A DNA stretch of 64,000 nucleotides, taken from Marinobacterium aestuarii. Lineage in GTDB: Bacteria; Pseudomonadota; Gammaproteobacteria; Pseudomonadales; Balneatricaceae. The stretch spans positions 3,472,001 through 3,536,000 of the forward strand of contig NZ_CP015839.1 in NCBI RefSeq assembly GCF_001651805.1, read 5' to 3'. The notes under the pieces are model-generated. The model had not been told where the DNA came from and made no database searches. It saw only the letters and a list, made by a program, of their open reading frames with translations. The position numbers and the translations under genes are program-made. Of this stretch, positions 9,523 through 17,438 are shown piece after piece. Each line of letters begins with the position of its first letter. Within the stretch, counting starts at the first letter, position 1.

Positions 9523-11289
9523 TTAGAATCCCCGCGCCGACGAGGTACTGCGCCTGGGGTCAGCACCACCATAGAAGGTGCCATCCTCAGCTACCATAAT
9601 GCTCTGAATTGCCCCCATGGCGGCCTGTTGCGACACTTTGTGCCCCATACCCTCGAGCAGCTTCACCGTATCGGGACTGATGCCCTCCTCCACCCGGATT
9701 TCATCCGGCAGCCACTGGTGGTGCACCCGCGGCGCGTTCACCGCCGCCTGAATATTGAGGTTGTGGTCGATCACATTCATCAGCACCTGCAGCGTGGTGG
9801 TAATGATGCGCGACCCGCCGGGGCTGCCGGTCACCAAGAAGTTCTTGCCATCCTTTTGCACTATGGTAGGTGACATGGAGCTGAGCATGCGCTTGCCAGG
9901 TTCAACCTTGTTTGCCTCACCCCCCAGCAGCCCATAGGCATTGGGTACACCGGGCTTGGCACTGAAGTCATCCATCTCGTTGTTCAGCAAAAAGCCGGCG
10001 CCATCCACCACTATGTGCGAGCCGTAGCTGAAGTTGATGGTGTAGGTGTTGGACACCGCATTGCCAAATTTGTCGACCACCGAAAAATGCGTGGTCTCGT
10101 TGCTCTCGTAGGGCACCGGATTGCCGGGCTTGAGGCTGGCGCTGTCAGTGGCTTTTTGCGGGTCAATGGTGGCCCGCAGCTCGGCGGCATAATCCTTAGA
10201 CGTCAGTCCCGCCACCGGCACCTTGACGAAGTCCGTATCGCCCAGGTATTCGGAGCGATCGGCGTAGGCGCGCTTCATGGATTCGGCCATCAGATGAATA
10301 GTCGCCGCCGAGTTATGCCCCGTTTCTGCGATGGGGTAGGCTTCCAGCATGTTAAGAATCTGCACCACATGGGTACCGCCGGAGCTCGGCGGGCTCATGG
10401 AGTAGACATCATAGCCACGGTAGTTACCGTGCACTGGCTTGCGAATCGCCGGGGCATAGTTTTTCAGATCATCAAGGCTGATCAGACCACCGCCAGCTTG
10501 CATCTGCGCCACTATAAGATCGGCGGTTTCACCTTCATAAAAACCTTTTACACCCTGGGCCGCAATGCGCTTGAGCGTGGCCGCCAGATCCTTCTGCACA
10601 AACCGCTCACCGGCTTTATACAAGCTGCCATCCGACTTGAAGAACACCTTGGCGCTGGACTCGAACTGACGCAGCTTGTCGGCCCGCTCGCCGATACCGT
10701 CGCTGAATCGCGACGGTATTATAAAGCCGTCCTCGGCCAGCCGGATCGCCGGTGCCAACGCATCAGCCAGTGACAAAGTGCCGTATTTTTCCAGCGCCAG
10801 CGCCAGACCCGCCACTGTGCCCGGCACACCGGCCGCCTTGTGGGAGTAACGGCTCAGCTCACTGTCGGCATTGCCGTCCTTGTCCAGAAACATGTCGCGC
10901 GTGGCGCCCGCGGGCGCCTTTTCGCGGTAATCGATCGCCACAACCTCGCCAGCCGTTTCAGAGGACACCAGCATAAAGCCGCCACCGCCGATATTGCCCG
11001 AGCGCGGCTGTGTGACCGCCAGCGCAAAGGCCGCCGTAACGGCGGCATCAATGGCGTTGCCGCCGTTTTCGAGTACTTTCAGGGCTTCGTCTGTGGCCAG
11101 GTAATGGCTCGTCACCACCATGCCGTTGCGGGCATCGACCGGCACACTGCGATCGCCCTCCAGAATGGCTGCGGCCTGAACGGCGGCGGTCGGCAACAGG
11201 CACACCGAGGCTCCGAGCAGCAATGAAGCCAGGGCGACACGGCCCTGAATGACGGACATTGAATTTCTTAATCTGATGGGGAGGTGCAT
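9523..11289 (-). CDS. ggt: Gamma-glutamyltransferase (glutathione hydrolase)
   Basis: Periplasmic Ntn-hydrolase that cleaves the gamma-glutamyl bond of glutathione and related compounds. 588 residues, the normal length. An N-terminal signal sequence (hydrophobic core ~18-35, cleavage near VQAAA) is visible. Autocleavage should occur before Thr400 in NETTHFSVVDKFGNAVS, freeing the small subunit with the catalytic Thr; the oxyanion and substrate motif LSSMSPTIV and PGGSRIITT follow. ATG 11289 has AAGG eight bases upstream; an internal ATG at 11259 is possible. It may supply cysteine or glycine from external glutathione, but no link to the flanking mtn genes is shown. Confidence 0.95.
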   Translation of the reverse strand: MHLPIRLRNSMSVIQGRVALASLLLGASVCLLPTAAVQAAAILEGDRSVPVDARNGMVVTSHYLATDEALKVLENGGNAIDAAVTAAFALAVTQPRSGNIGGGGFMLVSSETAGEVVAIDYREKAPAGATRDMFLDKDGNADSELSRYSHKAAGVPGTVAGLALALEKYGTLSLADALAPAIRLAEDGFIIPSRFSDGIGERADKLRQFESSAKVFFKSDGSLYKAGERFVQKDLAATLKRIAAQGVKGFYEGETADLIVAQMQAGGGLISLDDLKNYAPAIRKPVHGNYRGYDVYSMSPPSSGGTHVVQILNMLEAYPIAETGHNSAATIHLMAESMKRAYADRSEYLGDTDFVKVPVAGLTSKDYAAELRATIDPQKATDSASLKPGNPVPYESNETTHFSVVDKFGNAVSNTYTINFSYGSHIVVDGAGFLLNNEMDDFSAKPGVPNAYGLLGGEANKVEPGKRMLSSMSPTIVQKDGKNFLVTGSPGGSRIITTTLQVLMNVIDHNLNIQAAVNAPRVHHQWLPDEIRVEEGISPDTVKLLEGMGHKVSQQAAMGAIQSIMVAEDGTFYGGADPRRSTSSARGF

Positions 11290-11420
11290 ATGAACATCCT
11301 TGAATGACTACTGTTCTGCGGGTCCGCATTCACGGACAGCCCACAGTGTAGTCACAGGGCTGCACAAGCGGCAACGCCAGGGATATTTTCAGCCAGGGGA
11401 AGACGCACAGCGCCGGGCAA

Positions 11421-11456
11421 AGCCACCGGCGGCATCCGCAGATGCTACCGGTGGCT
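11421..11456 (-). terminator. Hairpin downstream of mtnD
   Basis: AGCCACCGG (11421-11429) and CCGGTGGCT (11448-11456) form a perfect 9-bp stem with an 18-base loop, 25 bases after the mtnD stop on the minus strand. The following minus-strand bases are only weakly T-rich. Confidence 0.45.
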
Positions 11457-11481
11457 GCCGGCTATTCAGACAGCCAGATGC

Positions 11482-12024
11482 TCAGTCAAACTTGGGGAAC
11501 TGTTCGGCGATGCTCGAACCGGTAAAGTTCGCCACCCAGCCGGCCGGATCATTGAACAGGCGAATGGCGGAAAAGCGTGGTTCAGGCCCCATATCGAACC
11601 AGTGGGTGCTATTGGCCGGCACTGAAATCAAATCATCCTTGCAGCACAGCACCTGGTAGACCTTGGCATCGACATGCAGATAGAACATGCCCTCACCGGC
11701 GACGAAGAAGCGTACTTCGTCTTCGCTGTGCGTATGTTCGGCCAGGAATTTCTGGCGGAACTCATCCTTTTGCGGATGATCGGCTGACATATTGACCACA
11801 TCCACGGTGACATAGCCGCCACTGCGCTTGAGGTCATCGATCTGGCGACTATAGGCAGCGATAATCTCGTCACCGCTCATCTGCGGAGTGACTTCGCAGG
11901 CCGCCTGCCAGCGCTCGAAATTGACGCCAATACCCGCCAGTATCTCGCTGATGCGCTCGCCCTGAACACTGTGCAACAGCACCTGCTGCGGATTGTCGTC
12001 GGCATAGACCGTTATGGCACTCAT
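11482..12024 (-). CDS. mtnD: Acireductone dioxygenase MtnD
   Basis: Oxidises the acireductone made by MtnC, to ketomethylthiobutyrate and formate with iron (or CO-releasing chemistry with nickel). 180 residues from ATG 12024, which has AAGGA upstream and gives the standard MSAITVY start; the upstream extension is non-homologous. Cupin metal ligands are visible as His97, His99, Glu103 (THSEDEVRFFV) and His141 (STHWFDMG), one position off the Klebsiella enzyme. Last gene of mtnBCD, 47 bases after mtnC, followed by a hairpin. Confidence 0.97.
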   Translation of the reverse strand: MSAITVYADDNPQQVLLHSVQGERISEILAGIGVNFERWQAACEVTPQMSGDEIIAAYSRQIDDLKRSGGYVTVDVVNMSADHPQKDEFRQKFLAEHTHSEDEVRFFVAGEGMFYLHVDAKVYQVLCCKDDLISVPANSTHWFDMGPEPRFSAIRLFNDPAGWVANFTGSSIAEQFPKFD

Positions 12025-12071
12025 GGTGTTTTCCTTACCGCTGTTTGCAGAGAGAGGTTTGCAGATAAAGT

Positions 12072-12749
12072 TTACAGGGAAATATCGTCGAAATTGGAGA
12101 CCCACTCGTGGCCCGGTGCCACAGGTCGCTCGGCGCGGGCCACCAGCCGTGTGTGCATGCCGGCCGCGCGCGCGGCATCCAGCTCCTGTTCGATATCGGA
12201 CAGAAACAGGATTTCATCCGCAGCACAGCCAATACGGGAAACGATGGCACTGTAGGACTGGGCTTCGCGCTTGGGGCCCGTGGTGGTATCGAAGTAGCCA
12301 CTGAACAGTGGTGTCAGATCGCCGTAGTCGCTGTAGCCGAAAATCAGCTGCTGGGCCTTGATCGAGCCAGAGGAGAATACATAGAGCTCGATTCCCTGGC
12401 CGTGCCACTGCTGCAACAGGCGGTGAGCATCCTCATACAGGTGGCCCCGGAAATCCCCCTGCTGATAGCCCTGCACCCAGATCAGCCCCTGCAATGCCTT
12501 GAGCGGCGTCACCTTGAGGTCCTGCTCAATCCAGTGACGAAAGGCGCCGATCAGGCTTTCCAGATCGGCTGCAGGATCTTTCAGTTCGCCGCGCGCCTGC
12601 TCCAGAATGGCCTGTACCGCGCTCTCATCGGCGTGGGCACGCAGGTAATCCGCCAGACGTTCATAGGCGTAGGGAAACAGTACCCGATGCACGAAGGCGA
12701 TATCGGTGGTGGTGCCTTCAATGTCGGTCAGTATGGCTTTGATGGTCAT
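12072..12749 (-). CDS. mtnC: Enolase-phosphatase E1 MtnC
   Basis: HAD-superfamily enzyme that enolises and dephosphorylates diketomethylthiopentyl-1-phosphate to acireductone. 225 residues, typical for MtnC. Seen: motif I AILTDIEGTTTDIAFV with Asp9 and Glu11, motif II FSSGS (~116-120), and motif III/IV FLSDIEQELDAARAAGM near the C-terminus. Its ATG overlaps the mtnB stop by four bases (ATGA), indicating translational coupling. The substrate comes directly from MtnB and the product goes to MtnD. Confidence 0.97.
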   Translation of the reverse strand: MTIKAILTDIEGTTTDIAFVHRVLFPYAYERLADYLRAHADESAVQAILEQARGELKDPAADLESLIGAFRHWIEQDLKVTPLKALQGLIWVQGYQQGDFRGHLYEDAHRLLQQWHGQGIELYVFSSGSIKAQQLIFGYSDYGDLTPLFSGYFDTTTGPKREAQSYSAIVSRIGCAADEILFLSDIEQELDAARAAGMHTRLVARAERPVAPGHEWVSNFDDISL

Positions 12750-13360
12750 GGTGCGACTCCCAGACGCTTCAGTTCAAGCTGGCAGGCAAACAGAAATTCA
12801 AGCCCTTCCAGGTGACGCCGCGCCTCCGCCATATCACGTCCCCAGGCATAGAGCCCGTGACCCCGCACCAGCAGCCCCCAGGACAGCGCGCCCTGCTGCC
12901 AGCGCTGCGCCACTGTCTGCGCCAGTGCCTGCATGTCCTGGGTGTTATCGAAGATGGCGATACGAATGGCGGCATCATGGGTCTGATTGCCGCTGAGGGA
13001 CTTCTGCATTTCAAGCTGTTCAATACCCAGCCAGTCGCCAGGGCTTGTCAGCGACAGTACAGTCGCGCTGACCGAATGGGTGTGCAGCACGGCACCTATC
13101 TTCGAGTCGAGCTGATACAGCTGGGTATGCAGCAGGGTTTCGGCAGAAGGCTTGAGGGTCGAATCCAGTGCGGCACCGGCCAGATCTACACGCAGCAGAT
13201 CGGCCTCGCACAGATGTCCCTTGTGCCGCCCCGAGGCGGTGATCAGCACCTCGCCGGCGCCATCGCGCAGTGAAAAGTTGCCGCCGGTGGCCGGGCACCA
13301 GCCCTGGGCGTCGATCCAGCGACCGGCATCAATGATACTCTGGGGGTGACTATTGCTCAT
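12746..13360 (-). CDS. mtnB: Methylthioribulose-1-phosphate dehydratase MtnB
   Basis: Class II aldolase-fold zinc enzyme that dehydrates methylthioribulose-1-phosphate. 204 residues from the ATG at 13360 (MSNSHPQSII); the longer frame up to 13405 lacks family similarity. Zinc ligands His93 and His95 in VLHTHSVSAT are visible, and the conserved TGGNFSLRD and TASGRHKG blocks lie at ~25-33 and ~41-48. First gene of the mtnBCD operon. A TACACT -10-like hexamer (plus 13445-13450) lies about 85 bases upstream. A single AGACGTCT octamer occurs farther upstream (13530-13537), matching a MetJ half-operator, but it is unpaired. Confidence 0.95.
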   Translation of the reverse strand: MSNSHPQSIIDAGRWIDAQGWCPATGGNFSLRDGAGEVLITASGRHKGHLCEADLLRVDLAGAALDSTLKPSAETLLHTQLYQLDSKIGAVLHTHSVSATVLSLTSPGDWLGIEQLEMQKSLSGNQTHDAAIRIAIFDNTQDMQALAQTVAQRWQQGALSWGLLVRGHGLYAWGRDMAEARRHLEGLEFLFACQLELKRLGVAP

Positions 13361-13835
13361 TGCGGGCCTGTGATTAGGGATTGAACACAGCGGGATAGCA
13401 CGCACCAGCGCACAGGCTGCAGCGCCCCGCCTGACAGGCCCGCTAGTGTAAGGGATTTGAACGATGGAACGAAGCCTGAATAAGGCACCGCCTCAGCAAG
13501 GATATAAATCGGCGGAGGAACAGATCACAAGACGTCTGCGCAGAGCAACGCAGATCGCTTTTCGGCAGCAGGCAAGGAAAGGGGCAGGCGCTCGGCCTAC
13601 CCCTTCAAGCCGGAACAATGCCGGCAAAAGGCCCATAAAAGGGCAATTGGTGTTTGGTACACCTGCCTTGTGAAGTCGCCCTATTAACGATCAAAATTCG
13701 TACAGGCGCCACAGACATGGTTCCAGTATAGCGCCACCCTCAGCGCCGTTCGTGAAACCTTTTCAAGCAGGCGTTTTAATCGCCCCACAGCACTCCGCCA
13801 AGTACCTCAAACCCCACACCGTCAGCCTTTTTTCG
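13361..13835. other. Intergenic region between mtnB and the omega-amidase gene
   Basis: No credible gene; a 69-codon open frame at 13464-13673 has low-complexity composition. It holds a run of hairpins: 13579-13605 (11-bp stem with one wobble), 13609-13625 (GCCGG/CCGGC) and a GGTGT/ACACC hairpin near 13650. The first is oriented suitably to end transcription of the upstream amidase gene. Confidence 0.4.
13579..13605 (-). terminator. Hairpin possibly terminating the aminotransferase-amidase operon
   Basis: On the minus strand AAGGGGTAGGC pairs with GCCTGCCCCTT (one G-T wobble) around a 5-base loop, followed by TCC. It lies about 230 bases after the amidase stop, farther than usual. Confidence 0.4.
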
Positions 13836-14654
13836 CTACAGGTCCGCAAGCTCGAAAGCATCGGCGTCTTCCCAGGCCGGAAAGGCCTCGCGAAATGCCG
13901 TTAGCGCCGCAGCACTCAGCGTTGTAGTGGCAACGAAAGACTCACCGGCGGGCTTATCCAGCACCGCCTGGCCCTTGAAGTCCACCAGCATGGAGTCGCC
14001 GCTGTAGTCATAACCCTTGCCATCCTGACCCACCCGGTTGACGCCGGCCACGTAACAGAGGTTTTCGATGGCACGCGCCTGCAGCAGCACGCGCCAGGGA
14101 TGGCGTCGTGCCGCCGGCCAGTTGGCCACGCAGAGCAACAGGTCATAGTCATTGCGGTTGCGCAGAAACACCGGGAAGCGCAGGTCATAGCAGACCGAGG
14201 GCAGAATCCGCCAGCCGCGGTATTCGATCAGTGCCCGGCAGGCACCGGCTTCATAGTGCTGATGCTCGTTGGCCATGCGAAACAGGTGCCGCTTGTCGTA
14301 CTGATGCACCTGGCCTTCGGGGGTGACAAACAGCAGCCGATTCACATACCCCTGGGCCCTTTGCGTCACCACAGAGCCGCACAGAGCCGCACCCAGCAAC
14401 GCCGCCTGCTGGCGCATCCAGTTCAGAGTCGGCCCCTGCTCGGGTTCGGCCAGGCCTTCGGGTGCCATGGTAAAACCGGTGGTAAACATTTCCGGCAGCA
14501 CCACCAGGTCGGTCGTGCCGGCCAGGGGCGCCAGCAGCGTCTCGAACAGCTGCCAGTTAGCGGCGGGGTCCTGCCAGTGCAGTTCGGTTTGCACCAGGCT
14601 GATCCGAAGGTCCTGCACTGGGTTCACACCGTGCGTAGTGCTTAGATTTTGCAT
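13836..14654 (-). CDS. YafV-type omega-amidase (nitrilase superfamily)
   Basis: 272 residues from ATG 14654; the longer frame overlaps the upstream gene. The nitrilase triad is visible: Glu55 in VVLPEMFTTGF, Lys121 in QYDKRHLFRMANEHQ, Cys155 in LPSVCYDLRFPVFLRN. This variant is the YafV/omega-amidase type that hydrolyses alpha-ketoglutaramate (and ketosuccinamate). The start overlaps the aminotransferase stop by 13 bases, so the two are co-translated. Inference: the aminotransferase uses glutamine to turn ketomethylthiobutyrate into methionine, and this enzyme removes the resulting ketoglutaramate, making the last salvage step irreversible. This is the role proposed for MtnU in other bacteria. 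Confidence 0.9.
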   Translation of the reverse strand: MQNLSTTHGVNPVQDLRISLVQTELHWQDPAANWQLFETLLAPLAGTTDLVVLPEMFTTGFTMAPEGLAEPEQGPTLNWMRQQAALLGAALCGSVVTQRAQGYVNRLLFVTPEGQVHQYDKRHLFRMANEHQHYEAGACRALIEYRGWRILPSVCYDLRFPVFLRNRNDYDLLLCVANWPAARRHPWRVLLQARAIENLCYVAGVNRVGQDGKGYDYSGDSMLVDFKGQAVLDKPAGESFVATTTLSAAALTAFREAFPAWEDADAFELADL

Positions 14655-15790
14655 AGCCGCGTCGCCGCCTCCCGCAGAGTGTCCTCGCCCTTGGCAAAAC
14701 AGAAGCGTACCAGCCTGCGCTGCATCGGCTGCTGGCAGAAAACCGAGACCGGAATGCTCGCGACACCGGCTTCGCGCGTCAGCCATTTGGCAAATTCGGT
14801 ATCGGGCAGATCGCTGATGGCGCTGTAATCCGCCAGCTGAAAATAGGTGCCTAGTGCCAGGCTCAAGCCGAAACGACTCGGTGCCATCAATTCGCTGAAC
14901 AGGTCGCGCTTGGCCTGGTAGAAGGCCGGCAGCTCAAGATAATGCTCGGGCGCATCCAGCATAAAATCCGCCAGCCCAAGTTGCGCCGGCGTCATGGTGC
15001 TGAACGTCAGGTACTGGTGCACCTTGCGAAACTCCGCACTCAGGGGCGCAGGCGCAATGCAGTAGCCCAGTTTCCAGCCGGTGGCATGGTAAGTCTTGCC
15101 GAACGAGGACACCACAAAACTGCGCTGCGCCAGCTCCCGATGACACAGCAGACTTTGATGGGCAGCACCGTCAAATACAATGTGCTCGTAGACCTCATCG
15201 CCAATCAGCAGAATATCGGTATCGCGCACCAGCGCGGCAAGGCGCTCAAGGTCTTCGCTACCGAACACACTGCCGGTGGGGTTGTGCGGCGTATTGATCA
15301 CGATCATGCGGGTACGGGGGTTGATCGCATCCGCCAGGCGGTTCCAGTCGATACTGAAATCCTGCTCATCCAGTGGCAGATGCACCGCCTTGCCACCATT
15401 GAGTTCGATGGCAGGTTCATAGCTGTCGTAACAGGGATCGAACAGGATGACTTCATCGTCGCGCCGCACCACGGCGCTGATGGCCGCGAACAGGGCCTCG
15501 GTGGCGCCGGAGGTCACGGTCACTTCGGTGTCCATGCAGGGCCTGTGACCGTAGAGGCGTTCGCACTTGAGGGCGATGGCCTCGCGTAACGCCGGCACGC
15601 CGGTCATGGGCGCATACTGATTGGCGCCGCTGTTGATATGGTGGGTGACCCGTTCACGCAGGGCAGCGGGGGCATCAAAATCGGGAAAGCCCTGGGACAG
15701 ATTGATGGCGCCGGTGGCATTGGCCAGCTGGGACATCTCGGTGAAGATGGTTGTTCCGACCTTCGGCAGTTTGGTCTCGGGATACCGCAT
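14642..15790 (-). CDS. YbdL-type methionine aminotransferase (methionine salvage transaminase)
   Basis: PLP enzyme of the class I fold, 382 residues (E. coli YbdL 386). Seen: LSQGFPDFD near residue 31, Asn-Pro motif VINTPHNPTGSVF (~165-177), GDEVYEHIVFDG (~197-208) and the PLP lysine Lys232 in SSFGKTYHATGWKLGY. YbdL-type enzymes prefer methionine, histidine and phenylalanine and transaminate ketomethylthiobutyrate. Placed with mtnK, A, B, C and D within 10 kb and fused translationally to an omega-amidase gene, it most likely does the MtnE step. The next gene upstream, 120 bases away, belongs to the zinc operon. Confidence 0.9.
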   Translation of the reverse strand: MRYPETKLPKVGTTIFTEMSQLANATGAINLSQGFPDFDAPAALRERVTHHINSGANQYAPMTGVPALREAIALKCERLYGHRPCMDTEVTVTSGATEALFAAISAVVRRDDEVILFDPCYDSYEPAIELNGGKAVHLPLDEQDFSIDWNRLADAINPRTRMIVINTPHNPTGSVFGSEDLERLAALVRDTDILLIGDEVYEHIVFDGAAHQSLLCHRELAQRSFVVSSFGKTYHATGWKLGYCIAPAPLSAEFRKVHQYLTFSTMTPAQLGLADFMLDAPEHYLELPAFYQAKRDLFSELMAPSRFGLSLALGTYFQLADYSAISDLPDTEFAKWLTREAGVASIPVSVFCQQPMQRRLVRFCFAKGEDTLREAATRLCKI

Positions 15791-15910
15791 TGTTCAGGCT
15801 CTTGTGGCGACGGAAATTGCAGCGAAGTGTACCTTAGCCGCCCCGACAGCGACCAGCGTCACCGACAAGACCAACCTTCAGCCTGCGTCGCTACTCAATC
15901 AATCAGCACA

Positions 15911-16840
15911 TCAGAAAATCAGCAGATGCAGCATGCCGCGCAACAGCATACCCGCCAGCGCACCCCAGACCGCCGCCCGTGCCACGCGCCCGACACGCTT
16001 TCCCGCCGCCGTCATGATAGCCACGCCGGCCAGATCCAGCGGGTTGGTGACAAAGCCCGCCATGCGGTTAAGGTCGGCAGCACTGATCAGGCCCTGATTC
16101 ATCAGATCCAGCACGACCCCCATAAAGGCCGTGCCGCCGGCGATGAACTTGGTGACGATGGGCAGAACCGCGGCCTCCGGCAACCCCAGCAAGGCCAGCA
16201 GCGGCGCCAGCACCGCGCTGATCAGCGTAATGGCGCCACTGGCCTGGAGTGTATACACAAAGCACAGTGCCAGAATCAGTATCGGCAGTGAGGCCAGCGC
16301 AATCTTCATGCCCTCCTGGCCACCTTCGGCCAGAATTTCAATGGTGCCGCGCCGCTCACCGGGCACTATCACCGGTACTTCCACCGCAGGCTCAGAAGCT
16401 GAGGCCCGCGCCAGCAGATAGTAGGTCACACTGGCGGCGAAAAGACCGCCAATCACTGAGGTCGCCATGATCACCGGCAGGTTCAGCCCGACCGACAGCA
16501 TCGGAAACACCACATTGGCCTGGGACATGGTCAGCACCATGGCCAGGGTGGCCGCGATATGGCGCGACGAGGTGCCATTGCGGTCCATCAACGCCAGTGT
16601 CGCCACCGGGGCCGAAAAGCTCACCAGCAGCAATTTGACCATGGCAAAGATGCCCAGCCCCGGCAGACCGAAAATACGCAGCACCGGCGCCAACGCATTG
16701 GCCACCCAGGCCAGTACGCCGCGGGCTTCCAGCAGTTTCATCAGCGCCAGCATCACCACCATGATGGGCAGCAGAACATAGAGTGCAAGCTCGATACCGG
16801 TACGACCGGCCTGCATAATGACGCTGACTATTGAATCCAT
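15911..16840 (-). CDS. Nucleoside-recognition (gate) domain membrane protein
   Basis: 309 residues with about eight hydrophobic segments arranged as two related halves, each with the gate-domain pattern seen in SpmA/SpmB-like and nucleoside transporter proteins: LPIMVVMLALMKLLEARG (~24-41) and its counterpart around LPEAAVLPIVTKFIAGGTAFMG (~236-257). Inner membrane. It is the last gene of the minus-strand run starting at the ZrgA-like gene, 51 bases after the DUF3299 gene, with AGGGG at good spacing. Substrate unknown; the context suggests a metal-related export or uptake function, but this is inference. Confidence 0.8.
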   Translation of the reverse strand: MDSIVSVIMQAGRTGIELALYVLLPIMVVMLALMKLLEARGVLAWVANALAPVLRIFGLPGLGIFAMVKLLLVSFSAPVATLALMDRNGTSSRHIAATLAMVLTMSQANVVFPMLSVGLNLPVIMATSVIGGLFAASVTYYLLARASASEPAVEVPVIVPGERRGTIEILAEGGQEGMKIALASLPILILALCFVYTLQASGAITLISAVLAPLLALLGLPEAAVLPIVTKFIAGGTAFMGVVLDLMNQGLISAADLNRMAGFVTNPLDLAGVAIMTAAGKRVGRVARAAVWGALAGMLLRGMLHLLIF

Positions 16841-16891
16841 GCTTAGCCCCTGATCATGCTGCCCGCTCGCGGGACCAACGCCACTGGTGGT

Positions 16892-17428
16892 TTACTCGGT
16901 GTACGGCTCTATGCGATAAGCCTCTATGCTGTAGCCCGACGCTGCGACCTCGTGGGCGAAGCTCTCCACCTTGAGGGTGCCGGTAATCCAGACCGCATCG
17001 AACAGGTTTCTCACATTGGTACCGGGTTCAAAGCGGGTCAGGATGATCTGATTGGAAGGCGGTGGCGGGGTGTGGATACAGGCACCAAAATAGGGCACCA
17101 GGAAAAACTCGGTGACCTTCTGCCCTACCCCGTCCAGCGGAACCACAAAGCCAGGAATGCGCACCATTTTGCCATCGAGTTCCGGCACCACCGGTGCCGA
17201 CTGCAATGCCTGCATCATGTCGTCGAGCTTCTGCTGCGCCCGGGGATCGAAATCTTCCAGATCACCAAAGTCCTGATTGCCGTACACCTGCTCGAAGGTG
17301 AAATCCGGCGGCATAAGCGCGTCCCACTCCAGCGCCTCGACCTCCTGGCCATTGAGGGTTTCCAGCGCCCAGAGCGGCGGGCTCAGGGTCAGCAACAACG
17401 CCACAAACGCCGTAACAACGATTTTCAT
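16892..17428 (-). CDS. DUF3299 family periplasmic protein
   Basis: 178 residues with a signal peptide (hydrophobic residues 4-21, cleavage near LWA). The mature part matches the DUF3299 pattern: KMVRIPGFVVPLD (~87-99), then EFFLVPYFGACIHTPPPPSNQIIL (~107-130) with a conserved Cys-His pair, and a C-terminal GYSIEAYRIEPY. The Cys/His motif could bind a metal. It begins 10 bases after the permease stop, in the middle of the Zrg-type operon, and is predicted to be a periplasmic helper for the transporter. Exact function not known. Confidence 0.85.
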   Translation of the reverse strand: MKIVVTAFVALLLTLSPPLWALETLNGQEVEALEWDALMPPDFTFEQVYGNQDFGDLEDFDPRAQQKLDDMMQALQSAPVVPELDGKMVRIPGFVVPLDGVGQKVTEFFLVPYFGACIHTPPPPSNQIILTRFEPGTNVRNLFDAVWITGTLKVESFAHEVAASGYSIEAYRIEPYTE

Positions 17429-17438
17429 AGAACGCCTT

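Noticed and set aside
13530-13537. Single AGACGTCT octamer, identical to the MetJ met-box unit, 170 bases upstream of mtnB.
   Set aside because: MetJ binds tandem boxes; the neighbouring octamers match only about half the positions, and the distance to mtnB is large. Chance occurrence is likely.
13464-13673. 69-codon open frame upstream of mtnB.
   Set aside because: Low-complexity, Arg/Gln-rich translation with no ribosome site, lying over several RNA-like hairpins.
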